64,000 bases of DNA from Candidatus Proruminimicrobium quisquiliarum (GCA_018433245.1 JAHDRN010000007.1:212397-276396), one strand, 5' to 3'; shown: positions 8,593 to 18,401, counted from the stretch's first letter. Notes: a model not told the origin generated them from the sequence alone. Program-made: numbers and translations.

Positions 8593-10086
8593 TTATATTA
8601 TAAAAATTATTACTAAAATAAATAATGTGACAGATATGCACATAACTGCAAAAAAATCGCCGAATTTTGTGTATATTGTAATGTAATCATTTTGATATAC
8701 TGACCCTGAAACATTAATGCTTTGATTTATTTGCGTTTTCAAAACGGTGTTCCCGCTTGAATCTATAATTCCCGATAATCCGGAATTCGCCGATATTATT
8801 ATGTTCTTTCTGTTTTCTACCGCCCTGAAAATGTTCATTACAAAATGCTGATACGGGGCAAAAGTGTCAAAAAACCACGCGTCATTCGTATGATTTGTTA
8901 AAATTTTAGCGCCGTTTAAAACTAGATTTCTTGATAATGACGGAAAGAAATTTTCAGAACATATAGTAGGACCGACAACTATTTTACCGCAGCTGTAAAC
9001 CTGCATTACGCTGCCTTTTGAAAAATCGCCGAGCGAATTTAAAACGCCGAAAAATTTAGACAATAATTTTTTAAACGGTATATATTCGCCGAAAACAACC
9101 AAATGATTTTTATCGTGTATATTTATGACTTCTTTACTGCTGACCGCAAACACGGAATTGTATATTTTATTTTTTGTCAGACTCGGCGCGCCTATTAAAC
9201 TGATATTTTGCGAATTTGAAATATTTTTTATCATATTTTGTATATCAGTTTCGTCATTATTTTGCAAAAATCCCGGCAATGCCGTTTCGGGATAAACTAT
9301 TATATCTCGTTCTTTGTCTTCAAAAAATTTTGCGCTTTCTTCCAATGTCTTTATTATTTCAATTTTATAATCATTGTTCCATTTTTTATACTGGTCAATA
9401 TTAGGTTGAACAATCCCTGCATTTAATTTTTCACCGTACGAAGAATTGAATCTGCTCATACGTATTAAGCCGTAACCTATTAAAACGGTAATGATAAGCG
9501 CCGATATCAATAAATATCTTCGTCTGTTGGCTTTTGAATATAACCAATAATACAGCAGCATATTAACGCAAATTATTGCAAATGATATTCCGTATGAACC
9601 TAAAACATCGGCTATCTGAATTATTTGAAGAAAAGGACTCTGCGTATATCCCAACAAATTCCAAGGAAAACCTGTTAAAAAATATGTTCTTAAAAATTCA
9701 AGAGCAATCCATGAGCATGCGGCAAAAATTATTGATAAAAAAGGATACAAATGCCTTCTTGTAAAACTTAAAAAACCTGACCATAAAGAAAAATACAACG
9801 CCAAATATGACCATAATAAAACCGATACGATTATTGACTGGCTTATTGAATCGGTGTTGTACAGCATAAACGGAAATATCCAATATAATGCCGCCGCATT
9901 ACAGACAAATCCCGCTAAAAAACCATATATTAATGAATTTTTTACGCAATTTCTGAGAGCAGAATATATAAGAGGCACAAATGCAATCCAAGTTAAATAA
10001 AAAGCATTTAGTTTTGGGAATGACAACGCTACAAGGAATCCTGTTAATATAGACAACAAAAAGTATTTTAACCTAAATTGTCTCAC
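8593..10086 (-). CDS. lnt: Apolipoprotein N-acyltransferase
   Basis: Inner-membrane enzyme that adds the third acyl chain to lipoproteins. The protein has 497 residues. About the first 210 hold several hydrophobic helices (start FLLSILTGFLVALSFPKLNAFYLTWIAFVPL), and a nitrilase-like domain follows. The catalytic triad is visible: Glu267 in VYPETALPG, Lys326 in IHDKNHLVVFGEYIPF and Cys376 in GPTICSENFFP. A final hydrophobic helix (FFAVMCISVTLFILVII) closes the protein, as expected for Lnt. It sits between secA and prfB. Its presence supports a diderm envelope with triacylated lipoproteins. Confidence 0.95.
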   Translation of the reverse strand: MRQFRLKYFLLSILTGFLVALSFPKLNAFYLTWIAFVPLIYSALRNCVKNSLIYGFLAGFVCNAAALYWIFPFMLYNTDSISQSIIVSVLLWSYLALYFSLWSGFLSFTRRHLYPFLSIIFAACSWIALEFLRTYFLTGFPWNLLGYTQSPFLQIIQIADVLGSYGISFAIICVNMLLYYWLYSKANRRRYLLISALIITVLIGYGLIRMSRFNSSYGEKLNAGIVQPNIDQYKKWNNDYKIEIIKTLEESAKFFEDKERDIIVYPETALPGFLQNNDETDIQNMIKNISNSQNISLIGAPSLTKNKIYNSVFAVSSKEVINIHDKNHLVVFGEYIPFKKLLSKFFGVLNSLGDFSKGSVMQVYSCGKIVVGPTICSENFFPSLSRNLVLNGAKILTNHTNDAWFFDTFAPYQHFVMNIFRAVENRKNIIISANSGLSGIIDSSGNTVLKTQINQSINVSGSVYQNDYITIYTKFGDFFAVMCISVTLFILVIIFII

Positions 10087-10121
10087 AGCCCACCTTTGTA
10101 TAGTTTATTTTTTACTTAAAC

Positions 10122-12758
10122 TTATCTAACATTCGCTCCGCAACATTTTTTATATTTTTTGCCGCTTCCGCACGGACACGGATCGTTCCTGCCTATTTTT
10201 TTTATATCTTTAGCGCTTATTTTGCCGCCGTTGCCTGCATTGTTTTTTTCTTTTCCTGAATCAGCAGCCGTATCATTTTTTTCTTCAACCATTTTTTGTT
10301 GATTAAAAACAGGTTTGGGAGCAATATTAACCTGTACTTTAAAAACATACTCTATTGTTGCTTCTCTGATTCTTTTCATCATATTATCAAATAAAATAAA
10401 CGATTCTTTTTGATATTCTATTTTCGGATCTTTCTGGGCGTAAGCTCTGAACCCTATGCCTTTTTTCAGCTGATCCAATTCATAAAGATTATCTTTCCAT
10501 GCCGTATCTATCATCTGCAAAAGAACCATTCTCTCTATATGTCCCAAAAGTTCAGGAGTAAGCTGCTCTTTTCTTTTTTCATATGCTTCTTTTATTTTTT
10601 CAATAAGTATTTCTTTTAAAACTTCCTTATTTAAAACGTTTAAATCTTCTGAATTCGGCATTTCAAAATTAATTGAAAATGATCTTGCCATCCAAGCTTT
10701 AAAATTTGACCATTCCCATTGTTCAGGGTACGCTTTTTCAGGCGCCCACATATCAACTTTTTCTTCAATCGATTCAAGAAGCATATCCTGTATAGTCGCA
10801 GAAACATCTTCCCCTTCCAATATTTCGTTTCTCAAATTGTAAATAGCTTCTCTTTGCTTGTTCATTACGTTGTCAAAATCAATAAGCTGCTTTCTAACAT
10901 CAAAATTCATAGCTTCAACTTTTTTCTGCGCATTTTCAACCGCTTTTGAAATCCAAGGATGCTGAATATCTTCTCCTTCTTTTAATCCGAGTTTCTGCAT
11001 TAACGAAGACATTCTGTCCGAACCGAAAAGCCTCATGAGTTCATCCTGCATTGAAAGATAAAAACGCGAAGCTCCGGGATCTCCCTGACGTCCGGATCTT
11101 CCTCTTAACTGATTATCAATTCTTCTTGACTCATGTCTTTCCGTACCGATTATATATAAACCGCCCAATTCTTTAACTATAGTATTCTGCCCTTCAACTC
11201 CGGCGCCGAGAACGATATCGGTTCCTCTTCCCGCCATGTTAGTGGCGATAGTAACGGCGTTTTTTGCGCCGGCCTGAGCTATTATTTGCGCTTCAAGTTC
11301 GTGAAATTTAGCGTTCAATACATTGTGCGGTATTCCTTTTTTTCTTAAAATTTCAGAAACTTTTTCCGATTTTTCAATAGAACGCGTACCGACAAGAACT
11401 GGCTGTCCCGCTTTCCAGCATTTTTCAATATCGTCAACTATGGCATTGTATTTTTCTCTTTCGGTTCTGTATATAACATCCGGATAATCTTTTCTTATCA
11501 TAGGATTGTTTGTCGGAACTTCAACTACTTCAAGTTTATAAATTTCCCAAAATTCGGCCGCTTCGGTAAGGGCGGTACCTGTCATACCGGCAATTTTTTT
11601 ATACATTCTGAAAAAATTTTGGAATGTTATCGTCGCCATAGTCTGGTTTTCTTCAGCTATCTGCATGTTTTCCTTGGCTTCAACGGCCTGATGAAGTCCG
11701 TCGGACCATCTTCTTCCCGGCATCAGTCTTCCGGTAAATTCATCAACAATAATTACTTCGCCGTCTTTGACAACATAATGAACGTCTCTCTTGTAAAGAT
11801 TGTGAGCTCTTACGGCCTGAGTTAAATGATGAACCCATTCAGACTGCATATCATCATAAATATTTTTCAGTCCCAAAACTTTCTCGGCTTTCTGTACGCC
11901 TTGTTCCGTCAAAACTACGGTATGATTTTTTTCGTCTACAAGATAATCATAACCTTTCGCCAAATCAACGCCGTCGTATTTTGCTTTTACTTCCTCCGCT
12001 TCCGTTATAAATCTGCCGTTTAACATCGGAACTATTCTGTTTGCTACGTAATATTTATCTGTTGACTGTTCTCCTGCACCGGAAATTATAAGAGGCGTTC
12101 TGGCCTCGTCAATCAAAATTGAGTCAACTTCGTCTATAATCGCATAATTTAACGGCCTTAAAACTCTCTGTTCTTTTGAAACGACCATATTGTCTCTCAA
12201 ATAATCAAATCCGAGTTCATTATTGGTAACATAAGTAATATCGCATAAATAAGCCTGTTTTCTTTCTTCATTTGAAACGTCATGACAAACATTCCCGACA
12301 GTCATCCCGAGAGCATTGTATATAGGTTCCATCCATTCTTTATCTCTTTTTGCAAGATAATCATTAACCGTAACTACGTGAACCCCTTTTCCTTCAAGCG
12401 CGTTTAAATATACCGCAAGAGTTGCGACAAGCGTTTTTCCCTCTCCGGTTCTCATTTCTGCGATTTTACCGCTGTGCAGAATACATCCTCCTATCATCTG
12501 AACGTCAAAATGTCTCAGCCCGATTGTTCTTTTTGAAGCTTCTCTTACGCAAGCAAACGCTTCCGGCAAGATACCGTCTAAAGTCTCTCCGTCGGCAAGT
12601 CTCTTTTTAAACTCCTGCGTTTTTGATTTCAATTCTTCGTTGGAAAGTTTTTCTATCTGAGATTCAAACGAATTTATTTTATCCGCTACCGGTTTGATTT
12701 TTTTTATATCTCTTTCGTTTTGCGAACCGAATATCGCGCCCATCAATGCCTTAATCAT
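10122..12758 (-). CDS. secA: Protein translocase ATPase subunit SecA
   Basis: Motor of the Sec translocon that pushes preproteins through SecYEG. The protein has 878 residues. Walker A is MRTGEGKTLVATL and Walker B is IIDEVDSIL. The second motor half has ATNMAGRGTDIVLG and RIDNQLRGRSGRQGDPG. The preprotein-binding and scaffold regions follow, and the zinc-binding tail CPCGSGKKYKKCC lies near the C-terminus, joined by a Lys/Asn-rich linker. The ATG has GAGGAG upstream and a well-placed promoter lies 38-66 nt before it. It heads the secA-lnt-prfB-aldehyde dehydrogenase-kinase run. Confidence 0.98.
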   Translation of the reverse strand: MIKALMGAIFGSQNERDIKKIKPVADKINSFESQIEKLSNEELKSKTQEFKKRLADGETLDGILPEAFACVREASKRTIGLRHFDVQMIGGCILHSGKIAEMRTGEGKTLVATLAVYLNALEGKGVHVVTVNDYLAKRDKEWMEPIYNALGMTVGNVCHDVSNEERKQAYLCDITYVTNNELGFDYLRDNMVVSKEQRVLRPLNYAIIDEVDSILIDEARTPLIISGAGEQSTDKYYVANRIVPMLNGRFITEAEEVKAKYDGVDLAKGYDYLVDEKNHTVVLTEQGVQKAEKVLGLKNIYDDMQSEWVHHLTQAVRAHNLYKRDVHYVVKDGEVIIVDEFTGRLMPGRRWSDGLHQAVEAKENMQIAEENQTMATITFQNFFRMYKKIAGMTGTALTEAAEFWEIYKLEVVEVPTNNPMIRKDYPDVIYRTEREKYNAIVDDIEKCWKAGQPVLVGTRSIEKSEKVSEILRKKGIPHNVLNAKFHELEAQIIAQAGAKNAVTIATNMAGRGTDIVLGAGVEGQNTIVKELGGLYIIGTERHESRRIDNQLRGRSGRQGDPGASRFYLSMQDELMRLFGSDRMSSLMQKLGLKEGEDIQHPWISKAVENAQKKVEAMNFDVRKQLIDFDNVMNKQREAIYNLRNEILEGEDVSATIQDMLLESIEEKVDMWAPEKAYPEQWEWSNFKAWMARSFSINFEMPNSEDLNVLNKEVLKEILIEKIKEAYEKRKEQLTPELLGHIERMVLLQMIDTAWKDNLYELDQLKKGIGFRAYAQKDPKIEYQKESFILFDNMMKRIREATIEYVFKVQVNIAPKPVFNQQKMVEEKNDTAADSGKEKNNAGNGGKISAKDIKKIGRNDPCPCGSGKKYKKCCGANVR

Positions 12759-12795
12759 TATATCTCCTCATATTAAATACTGATTTGTGAATAAG

Positions 12796-12824
12796 ATTTT
12801 ACATTTTTTATATATAAAATTCAA
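12796..12824 (-). promoter_or_regulatory. Putative sigma-70-type promoter for secA
   Basis: On the minus strand TTGAAT, 17 nt, then TAAAAT. Transcription would begin about 30 nt before the secA ATG, leaving room for the GAGGAG ribosome binding site. The surrounding 223-nt gap has no gene. Match only; AT-rich DNA makes chance hits likely. Confidence 0.4.
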
Positions 12825-12849
12825 TCATTTTTGGTTATTTTTATGATAT

Positions 12850-12874
12850 GTTTTTTATCGGAACAATAAAAAAC
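12850..12874 (-). repeat. Perfect 9-bp inverted repeat between RNase H gene and secA
   Basis: Arms GTTTTTTAT and ATAAAAAAC enclose a 7-nt loop (CGGAACA on the plus strand). It lies between the end of the RNase H gene and the secA promoter, where a terminator or operator would be expected. It lacks GC in the stem and a proper U tract, so I do not call it a terminator. Confidence 0.3.
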
Positions 12875-12981
12875 TTTAAGGTTTGAAAAATATCAGTTGT
12901 TTCTGTGCCGGTATATACTTTAAATATAAACGCATCCGATATTATTTTTAAAAATTTATTCTGCGGAAAAATTTTCATAAA

Positions 12982-13665
12982 TCACAAATTTGCGCCGGCT
13001 TTTGCAAGTTTGTCGGCAATATCATTCTTTATGTTGCCGGTATGACTGTCTATTTTCCGCCATAAAATATCAATACCGGAAGCAACAACAGTTTTCACGT
13101 ATTCTACTGCAATAATATTTTTAGGTTTCCATTTTCCAGTTACAAAATATTCTATTCCTAGATAGTCATAATTTATTCTTATTTTTTTTATATTATTTTC
13201 TTTACACCAGTTTATAACTTCTATAACAGCGCACAATTCTCCTCCGAACTGTCTTGCGGAAGTATCTGCAATATTTTTTGATATTTCTTTTATTTTTTTA
13301 TCTCCCAAAAATATAACGGCTCCGCAGCCCGTTTTTCCGTTTATGAAAGAGCCGTCTGCAAACGCTTCATAAATGCCGGTTTCTTCTTTATGAACTTCAA
13401 AACCGTTTATTTGTTCCCACGATTTATTTATAATTTTCACGGCGGTTTCATCTTTTACGTTAAGATTTACAAGAGAATAAGATTTTTTTGACGGTTTATA
13501 GTAAATGTTTATTTTCCCGAGTTTTACAAGAGAATTTTTAAATGATATCTGAACCATATAATCTCTGAAAGAATCCGAACCATAAGAAGCATCCAATCCT
13601 TTTTCTTTAATAATTTCTATAAATTTTGAGGCGAAAACCGAAAGTTCATTTTTAAATAATGTCAT
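12982..13665 (-). CDS. RNase H-like protein with N-terminal extension
   Basis: Protein of 227 residues with a C-terminal RNase HI-type domain. The acidic residues are placed as in RNase H: Asp104 in FADGSFING, Glu in RQFGGELCAVIEVI, Asp in RINYDYLGIEYF, and Asp in NDIADKLAKAGA near the end. Just before the last of these, IDSHTGNIKNDIAD resembles the HTGHxxNExAD loop of true RNases H. The first 95 or so residues form an extension I do not recognise; it is not the usual viroplasmin-type hybrid-binding domain by eye. It follows queE directly (stop and start adjacent) and ends the lptF operon. It probably degrades RNA in RNA-DNA hybrids. Confidence 0.8.
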   Translation of the reverse strand: MTLFKNELSVFASKFIEIIKEKGLDASYGSDSFRDYMVQISFKNSLVKLGKINIYYKPSKKSYSLVNLNVKDETAVKIINKSWEQINGFEVHKEETGIYEAFADGSFINGKTGCGAVIFLGDKKIKEISKNIADTSARQFGGELCAVIEVINWCKENNIKKIRINYDYLGIEYFVTGKWKPKNIIAVEYVKTVVASGIDILWRKIDSHTGNIKNDIADKLAKAGANL

Positions 13666-14382
13666 TTATTTTATATCCCATATTTTATGCATCTGCGGCA
13701 AAATTCTTACGTCTTTTATTTTGGCAGATGCAGCGGCGTAAAATTCCACAATCTTAAAGTACTCTTTTATATTATTTGAATCCGGCTGTAAAACCAGTTT
13801 TATATTTTTTGAAACAGAGTCAATCATATTTACGGCCTTTATAAATTCTTTTTTTTCGGTATTTTTTGATATGACTATTTTTACAAAAATCTTTTTATAC
13901 GCTGTTTTTAAGAATTGCTTATGCCGGCGCAAAAAATTTCTTCCGCAAGCCGATTTTAATTTTATGTCCATTGAAATAACGTCGCACAATTTATATATTT
14001 CTTTAAGTTCTTCCGGTAAAGTGCCGTTAGTTTCAAGATAAACATTTATTTGTTTTTCTTTAATGCGTTTCAGAAAATCTTTCAGAAAGCCTGAATGTAT
14101 TAGGGGTTCGCCTCCGGTAACAGAAACCGAAGGTATAAATCCGAAAAAATTTTTTTTATTTTTATTAATTATTTCAATGACCGCGGTGCACAATTCACCA
14201 GGCGAGTAATCGCCGTTTTTATTGTTTACGGTTAAAGAATATTTTGTATCACAGTAAGAACATCTTATATTGCATCCCTCAAACCTTACAAATACCTGCG
14301 GGATACCGGCATAAATGCCTTCTCCCTGGTAAGAAAAAAATATTTCATTTACGGGAGCTTTTTTTTGCGATTGCCGGATCAT
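13666..14382 (-). CDS. queE: 7-carboxy-7-deazaguanine synthase
   Basis: Radical SAM enzyme that contracts 6-carboxy-tetrahydropterin to 7-carboxy-7-deazaguanine in preQ0 synthesis. The protein has 238 residues. Substrate-binding start VNEIFFSYQGEG, cluster motif Cys37, Cys41 and Cys44 in EGCNIRCSYCDTKYS, and SAM motif SVTGGEPL are clear. The start overlaps the end of queC by 38 nt; no later in-frame ATG precedes the QGEG motif, so the overlap is accepted. Its partners queC and queD lie directly upstream. This is a metabolic enzyme unrelated to the radical SAM array 4 kb away. Confidence 0.95.
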   Translation of the reverse strand: MIRQSQKKAPVNEIFFSYQGEGIYAGIPQVFVRFEGCNIRCSYCDTKYSLTVNNKNGDYSPGELCTAVIEIINKNKKNFFGFIPSVSVTGGEPLIHSGFLKDFLKRIKEKQINVYLETNGTLPEELKEIYKLCDVISMDIKLKSACGRNFLRRHKQFLKTAYKKIFVKIVISKNTEKKEFIKAVNMIDSVSKNIKLVLQPDSNNIKEYFKIVEFYAAASAKIKDVRILPQMHKIWDIK

Positions 14383-15010
14383 CTATTCCAACCTCTTCAA
14401 AACCTTTTGCGCGCAGTTTGCAGGAATCGCATGTTCCGCACGGTATTTTTTTTCCGTTATAACAACTCCATGTATATTGATAAGGAACTTTTAGTCTTAA
14501 ACCGAGTTTTATTATCCCGTTTTTTGACATTTTTTCTATCGGAGCTATTATTTTAATATTGTTTTTCAAAGCTTTTAAAACGCCGTCCATGGCATTCAAA
14601 TAAGACGGGGTACAATCGGGATATGAAGAAAAATCAACGGCATTTACGCCGAGAAAAATTGCCCGCGCTTTAATTGTTTCGGCATAAGATACGGCGTATG
14701 AAAGAAATATTGTATTTCTGCCGGGCACATAAGTCGTCGGAACATACCCCTCTTTTATTATTTTATGTTCGGGAATTTTGACCGACTTGTCTACAAGAGA
14801 ACTTTTGCACCAAGGTATCGTTATTTTGATTATATTGTAATCAAGATTCAATCTTTTTGCGATTTTAGAGGCCGTTTTTATTTCTTTTTTATGTTTTTGT
14901 CCGTAATCAAAAATTAGACAGTGAACTTCGTATCCTTTTGACAACGCGTAATATAAAACAGTCGTTGAATCTAAACCCCCGGAAAATAGAACTACCGCTT
15001 TTTTTTTCAT
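14345..15010 (-). CDS. queC: 7-cyano-7-deazaguanine synthase
   Basis: ATP-dependent amidation and dehydration of 7-carboxy-7-deazaguanine to preQ0. The protein has 221 residues. The PP-loop is FSGGLDSTT at residues 9-17 and the zinc site is formed by WSCYNGKKIPCGTCDSCKLR near the C-terminus. A 12-codon-longer frame exists, but the ATG at 15008-15010 overlaps the queD stop as ATGA and places the PP-loop at the normal distance from the N-terminus. It is the middle gene of queD-queC-queE. Confidence 0.95.
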   Translation of the reverse strand: MKKKAVVLFSGGLDSTTVLYYALSKGYEVHCLIFDYGQKHKKEIKTASKIAKRLNLDYNIIKITIPWCKSSLVDKSVKIPEHKIIKEGYVPTTYVPGRNTIFLSYAVSYAETIKARAIFLGVNAVDFSSYPDCTPSYLNAMDGVLKALKNNIKIIAPIEKMSKNGIIKLGLRLKVPYQYTWSCYNGKKIPCGTCDSCKLRAKGFEEVGIDDPAIAKKSSRK

Positions 15011-15375
15011 TTGCTTACAATTGCCGATGACGTTTCGCTTTCCCATACTTCAACCTCGTAAACTTTTATGTCATCCGTCTCCGATTCTTTCATTTGTTCA
15101 AAAACAAAAGCCGCTATATTTTCGGCTGTAGGATTTATTTTATCAAAAGGCGGCGTTTCATTTAAACATTTATGATCAAGCGCCGACATTACTGCGGACA
15201 AATGTTTTTTTATGTCCGTAAAATCAATAAGCATTCCGGCAGAATCAAGTTTGCAGCCTGACAGACATACTCTTACTTTCCAATTGTGACCGTGAAGATT
15301 TTCACACTTTCCTTTATACTCTCTCAGAAAATGAGCAGACGAAAAACTGCCTAAAACAGAAAGTTTATATTGCAT
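15007..15375 (-). CDS. queD: 6-carboxy-5,6,7,8-tetrahydropterin synthase
   Basis: Makes 6-carboxy-tetrahydropterin from dihydroneopterin triphosphate, the first dedicated step after GTP cyclohydrolase. The protein has 122 residues. Zinc ligands His15, His28 and His30 and the catalytic Cys24 are in SSAHFL and GKCENLHGHNW. ALDHKCLNE and the closing VEVWESETSSA also match the family. It begins directly after the murI stop and couples to queC by ATGA. Confidence 0.95.
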   Translation of the reverse strand: MQYKLSVLGSFSSAHFLREYKGKCENLHGHNWKVRVCLSGCKLDSAGMLIDFTDIKKHLSAVMSALDHKCLNETPPFDKINPTAENIAAFVFEQMKESETDDIKVYEVEVWESETSSAIVSK

Positions 15376-16179
15376 TTATTTCTCCAACTCAACTTTTTTT
15401 ACATTTTTTATCTTTTTACCGAAAAAAATACTGCCAAGTTTTTCAAATTTTTCCGGGCAGTCGCTTACGTAAAAAACATGTCTGCCTTGTTTCGCGTCAT
15501 TTTCAATATTTTTGTCATGTAAAAGATTTTTAACTTCGTTCGCTATAGCTATCGCAGAGTCAATTATTTCAACGTTTCCGCCGATTACTTTCTGTATTGA
15601 TTTTTTTAAAAGAGGATAATGCGTGCATCCCAGGATTATAGTATCTGTTTTTTTCTTTAAAATTTCCGTCAAATATTCCTTTATTATATCTTTTGTTATT
15701 TTAGCGTCAAACCAGCCCTCCTCAACAAGAGGAACAAACAGCGGACAGGCTTGCGAAAAAACTTTTACTGACTTATTCTGTTTTTTTATTTCTTTTAAAT
15801 ATGCTCCGCTTTTTATCGTTCCTTCGGTTCCTATAACGGCAACACGTTTATTCTTTGTATTTTTAACGGCCATTGCCGAACCCGCCGTTATAACGCCTAT
15901 TACAGGAACTTTTATTTTCTTTTTCAAATCTGCAAGGCTGAACGCGGACGCAGTATTACAAGCCACAATTATAAGTTTAACATCATGTTTTACAAGAAAT
16001 TTTGATATTGCAAGCGCAAAACCCGTAACAACTTTGTTTGACTTTGAGCCATAGGGAACATGAGCGGTATCCCCGAAATAAATTATATTTTCTTTCGGAA
16101 GCAATTTAGTAACGGCTGACATTACCGTAAGTCCGCCCAACCCTGAGTCAAAAATTCCTATTGCAGATTTTCTGTTCAT
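15376..16179 (-). CDS. murI: Glutamate racemase
   Basis: Converts L-glutamate to D-glutamate for peptidoglycan. The protein has 267 residues. FDSGLGGLTV (10-19), YFGDTAHVPYGSKS (34-47), the first catalytic Cys74 in VACNTASA and the second in GCTHYPLL (about 185) are present. It lies between lptG and queD in a tightly packed operon; the preceding gap is 22 nt. Confidence 0.96.
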   Translation of the reverse strand: MNRKSAIGIFDSGLGGLTVMSAVTKLLPKENIIYFGDTAHVPYGSKSNKVVTGFALAISKFLVKHDVKLIIVACNTASAFSLADLKKKIKVPVIGVITAGSAMAVKNTKNKRVAVIGTEGTIKSGAYLKEIKKQNKSVKVFSQACPLFVPLVEEGWFDAKITKDIIKEYLTEILKKKTDTIILGCTHYPLLKKSIQKVIGGNVEIIDSAIAIANEVKNLLHDKNIENDAKQGRHVFYVSDCPEKFEKLGSIFFGKKIKNVKKVELEK

Positions 16180-16201
16180 CGTATTTCCTTTTGTTATTAT
16201 A

Positions 16202-17287
16202 CTATGTTTTTATACGCGATAAAAGATAAAATCCTATAATACAAAATATCACATTCGGAAGCCATGCCGCCAATCCCGTGCTTAAAACCTGATGTTCGCC
16301 CAAAGTCAACGCAAATCCCTGAAGAGTCCAATATATAAATGAAAATATTAACGCAAAAGTGAAACTGATTATTTTTCCGAATCTTTTGCCGAGTCCCAAT
16401 GCAAAAGGAATTCCTATCATCATAACTATTATATGGCTGAATACGCTGGCAAAACGCATATCATATTTTATCTGATCCTTTAAAGTATTTTTCCCTAACA
16501 TTTGTTTTTTCTGTATATACTCTCTGAAAGCTTTCAGATTCATTTGTTCATATCTTGTATCTTTGTCGATAAAATCGCCGGGTTTAATATCAATAGTAAA
16601 AATTTTATTTTGAAAATAGTTTTCCCGCCAGCTATTTGAACTGTCAAAAATGCGTTCAACTCCGTTTTTTAGCAGCCATCCGCGATTTTTATAAAACGCT
16701 TCTCCGACTACTATATTCTTTTTAAGATAGAAATTACTGTAATATTCGTCTATTATTACATTTTTCATATATCCGTCGGCCACATTCAAATATCCGACAG
16801 ACATTCTTGTATTGTCTTTAAGAGCAACTATTATATTTTTATATTCTCCTGTTAAATTTTCATCAATATCATTTTTTTCAATTTTGACGTTTCTGACATA
16901 CGATGCGGCCGCTACCGTTTTAGGTATTATAAACTCTCTTGCAGCAAAATCTATTATCCCCAAACAAAAACCCAAAAAAACAAAAAGAGCGATTAAATTC
17001 CATATATTTATTCCTGAAGCCTTTAAAACCGTTATTTCATTTCTTTTTGCCAAATCACCCAGAGAAAAAAGCAGCGCAAGCAAAACTGACAGCGCAAAAA
17101 CATCAATAGTCCACCAAGGCAAATTAAAAAGCAAATATTCAACAATGGTAATAAACGGAGTTTTCTTTTCCATATAAAAATTCATTTCCCTGAATAACTC
17201 CGAAATTAAAACAATAAATCCGAATGCGAAAGTTATGTAAAACAACGGTTTTAAAAACTGTTTTGATATATAAACGTAAATTTTCAT
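16202..17287 (-). CDS. lptG: LptF/LptG-family LPS export permease (LptG position)
   Basis: Inner-membrane permease of the YjgP/YjgQ family, 361 residues. A pair of N-terminal membrane helices (ITFAFGFIVLISELF, and LLFNLPWWTIDVFALSVLLALLFSLG) flanks the family motif NEITVLKASGI. A periplasmic jellyroll region runs about 110-265 and three C-terminal helices follow (SHIIVMMIGIPFALGLG onward). With LptB it powers LPS extraction to the Lpt bridge. It overlaps the upstream paralogue by ATGA, the typical lptF-lptG pair. LptF or LptG naming is by position, since the two are homologous. Confidence 0.88.
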   Translation of the reverse strand: MKIYVYISKQFLKPLFYITFAFGFIVLISELFREMNFYMEKKTPFITIVEYLLFNLPWWTIDVFALSVLLALLFSLGDLAKRNEITVLKASGINIWNLIALFVFLGFCLGIIDFAAREFIIPKTVAAASYVRNVKIEKNDIDENLTGEYKNIIVALKDNTRMSVGYLNVADGYMKNVIIDEYYSNFYLKKNIVVGEAFYKNRGWLLKNGVERIFDSSNSWRENYFQNKIFTIDIKPGDFIDKDTRYEQMNLKAFREYIQKKQMLGKNTLKDQIKYDMRFASVFSHIIVMMIGIPFALGLGKRFGKIISFTFALIFSFIYWTLQGFALTLGEHQVLSTGLAAWLPNVIFCIIGFYLLSRIKT

Positions 17288-18387
17288 TTTTTACTCATTT
17301 TATTAAATAATATTATTCCGACAGCCAATGTGGCGATATTGGGCAGCCACAATATAATTGCCGAGGGAATATACCCTTTTTCTCCGATATTTAAAGCTAC
17401 AATCAAAAGCATGTAAAATACAAAAAGAATACAAAGGCTAAGTCCGAATCCTGCCGCCTTTCCACCTTTTCCTGCCATCATGCCTATCGGTATGGCGACT
17501 ATGGCTATAAATATCGGAGCCGCGGCTAAAACCCACCTTGTCCAATATTCATTTTTATATTTATAAATCTGGTTATCATCTTTGTTAAATGTTTTTATTT
17601 TTTTATTAATCTTTGAAGAGGTAAGCTCTTTTAACGTCATATCCGCCGAATTTATATTGTTCATTACCGATATTTCAAACTGATAAGAAGCAAAATGAAT
17701 GTGCAGCATATTTTCAGGCACTTTCGGATCGGTTTTCTGCCAATATCCGTTGAATAATTTAAATTTAACGATTCCTTTTTCAACGCGTACGGTAGCCGAA
17801 GACGATGCGATTCTCCAAGGAATTATATCCTGATTTGCATCATTATTTGAATATTTATATATATTAACGCCGGTTAACACGTTATTATCAGGATTTACTT
17901 TATGGGCGTATATTTTATATTCTCCGAGCTGCGTAATTGTTTTTTCATTGAATTTTGCCAAAGGCGTCTCAACCAAAATCTGTTTATAAAGGGTTCTGAA
18001 ATATTTGAAGGTTGACGGCGAAAACGAATGATTAAAATAAACAAGCCCGCAGCTTATAATTATCACAAAAATTATAATCGGCATTGACAGGGTTTTGTAA
18101 TCCGCTCCGGTTGAACGCATTATCGTAATTTCATTATCCTCCGAAAACCTTCCGTAGGAAAGCAAAACTCCGAATAAAATAGCCATCGGAATCGTCAGAG
18201 ATAAAATATTGGGAATAACCAGCAAAAAAAGTTTAAAAACTATCCAAAAGGAAACGCCTTTTGACAAAAACAAATCAATGAGCATAATGACCTGTTCCAG
18301 TAAAATTGTCACTGAAAAAACAATAAGTCCGAAAATGAACGAACTCAAAAATTCTTTAACGATATATTTATGCAGTATTTTTATCAT
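17284..18387 (-). CDS. lptF: LptF/LptG-family LPS export permease (LptF position)
   Basis: Permease paralogue of 367 residues, first gene of the lptF-lptG-murI-queDCE-RNase H unit. It starts IVKEFLSSFIFGLIVFSVTILLEQ, with further helices up to residue 115 around DNEITIMRSTGADYKTL, the family motif. A periplasmic beta-rich region and C-terminal helices (APIFIAIVAIPIGMMAG, LSLCILFVFYMLLIVAL) follow. A consensus extended -10 lies just upstream, giving a short leader without a clear ribosome binding site. Confidence 0.88.
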   Translation of the reverse strand: MIKILHKYIVKEFLSSFIFGLIVFSVTILLEQVIMLIDLFLSKGVSFWIVFKLFLLVIPNILSLTIPMAILFGVLLSYGRFSEDNEITIMRSTGADYKTLSMPIIIFVIIISCGLVYFNHSFSPSTFKYFRTLYKQILVETPLAKFNEKTITQLGEYKIYAHKVNPDNNVLTGVNIYKYSNNDANQDIIPWRIASSSATVRVEKGIVKFKLFNGYWQKTDPKVPENMLHIHFASYQFEISVMNNINSADMTLKELTSSKINKKIKTFNKDDNQIYKYKNEYWTRWVLAAAPIFIAIVAIPIGMMAGKGGKAAGFGLSLCILFVFYMLLIVALNIGEKGYIPSAIILWLPNIATLAVGIILFNKMSKK

Positions 18388-18401
18388 TTTTTATAAATTG
18401 G

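Noticed and set aside
12850..12874. Inverted repeat between RNase H gene and secA as a rho-independent terminator
   Set aside because: The stem is almost wholly A-T and no U run follows; kept only as an inverted repeat.
13666..14382. queE as part of the radical SAM array
   Set aside because: It is a complete metabolic enzyme within the queD-queC-queE set and has neither the TPR junction nor a SPASM-like tail.
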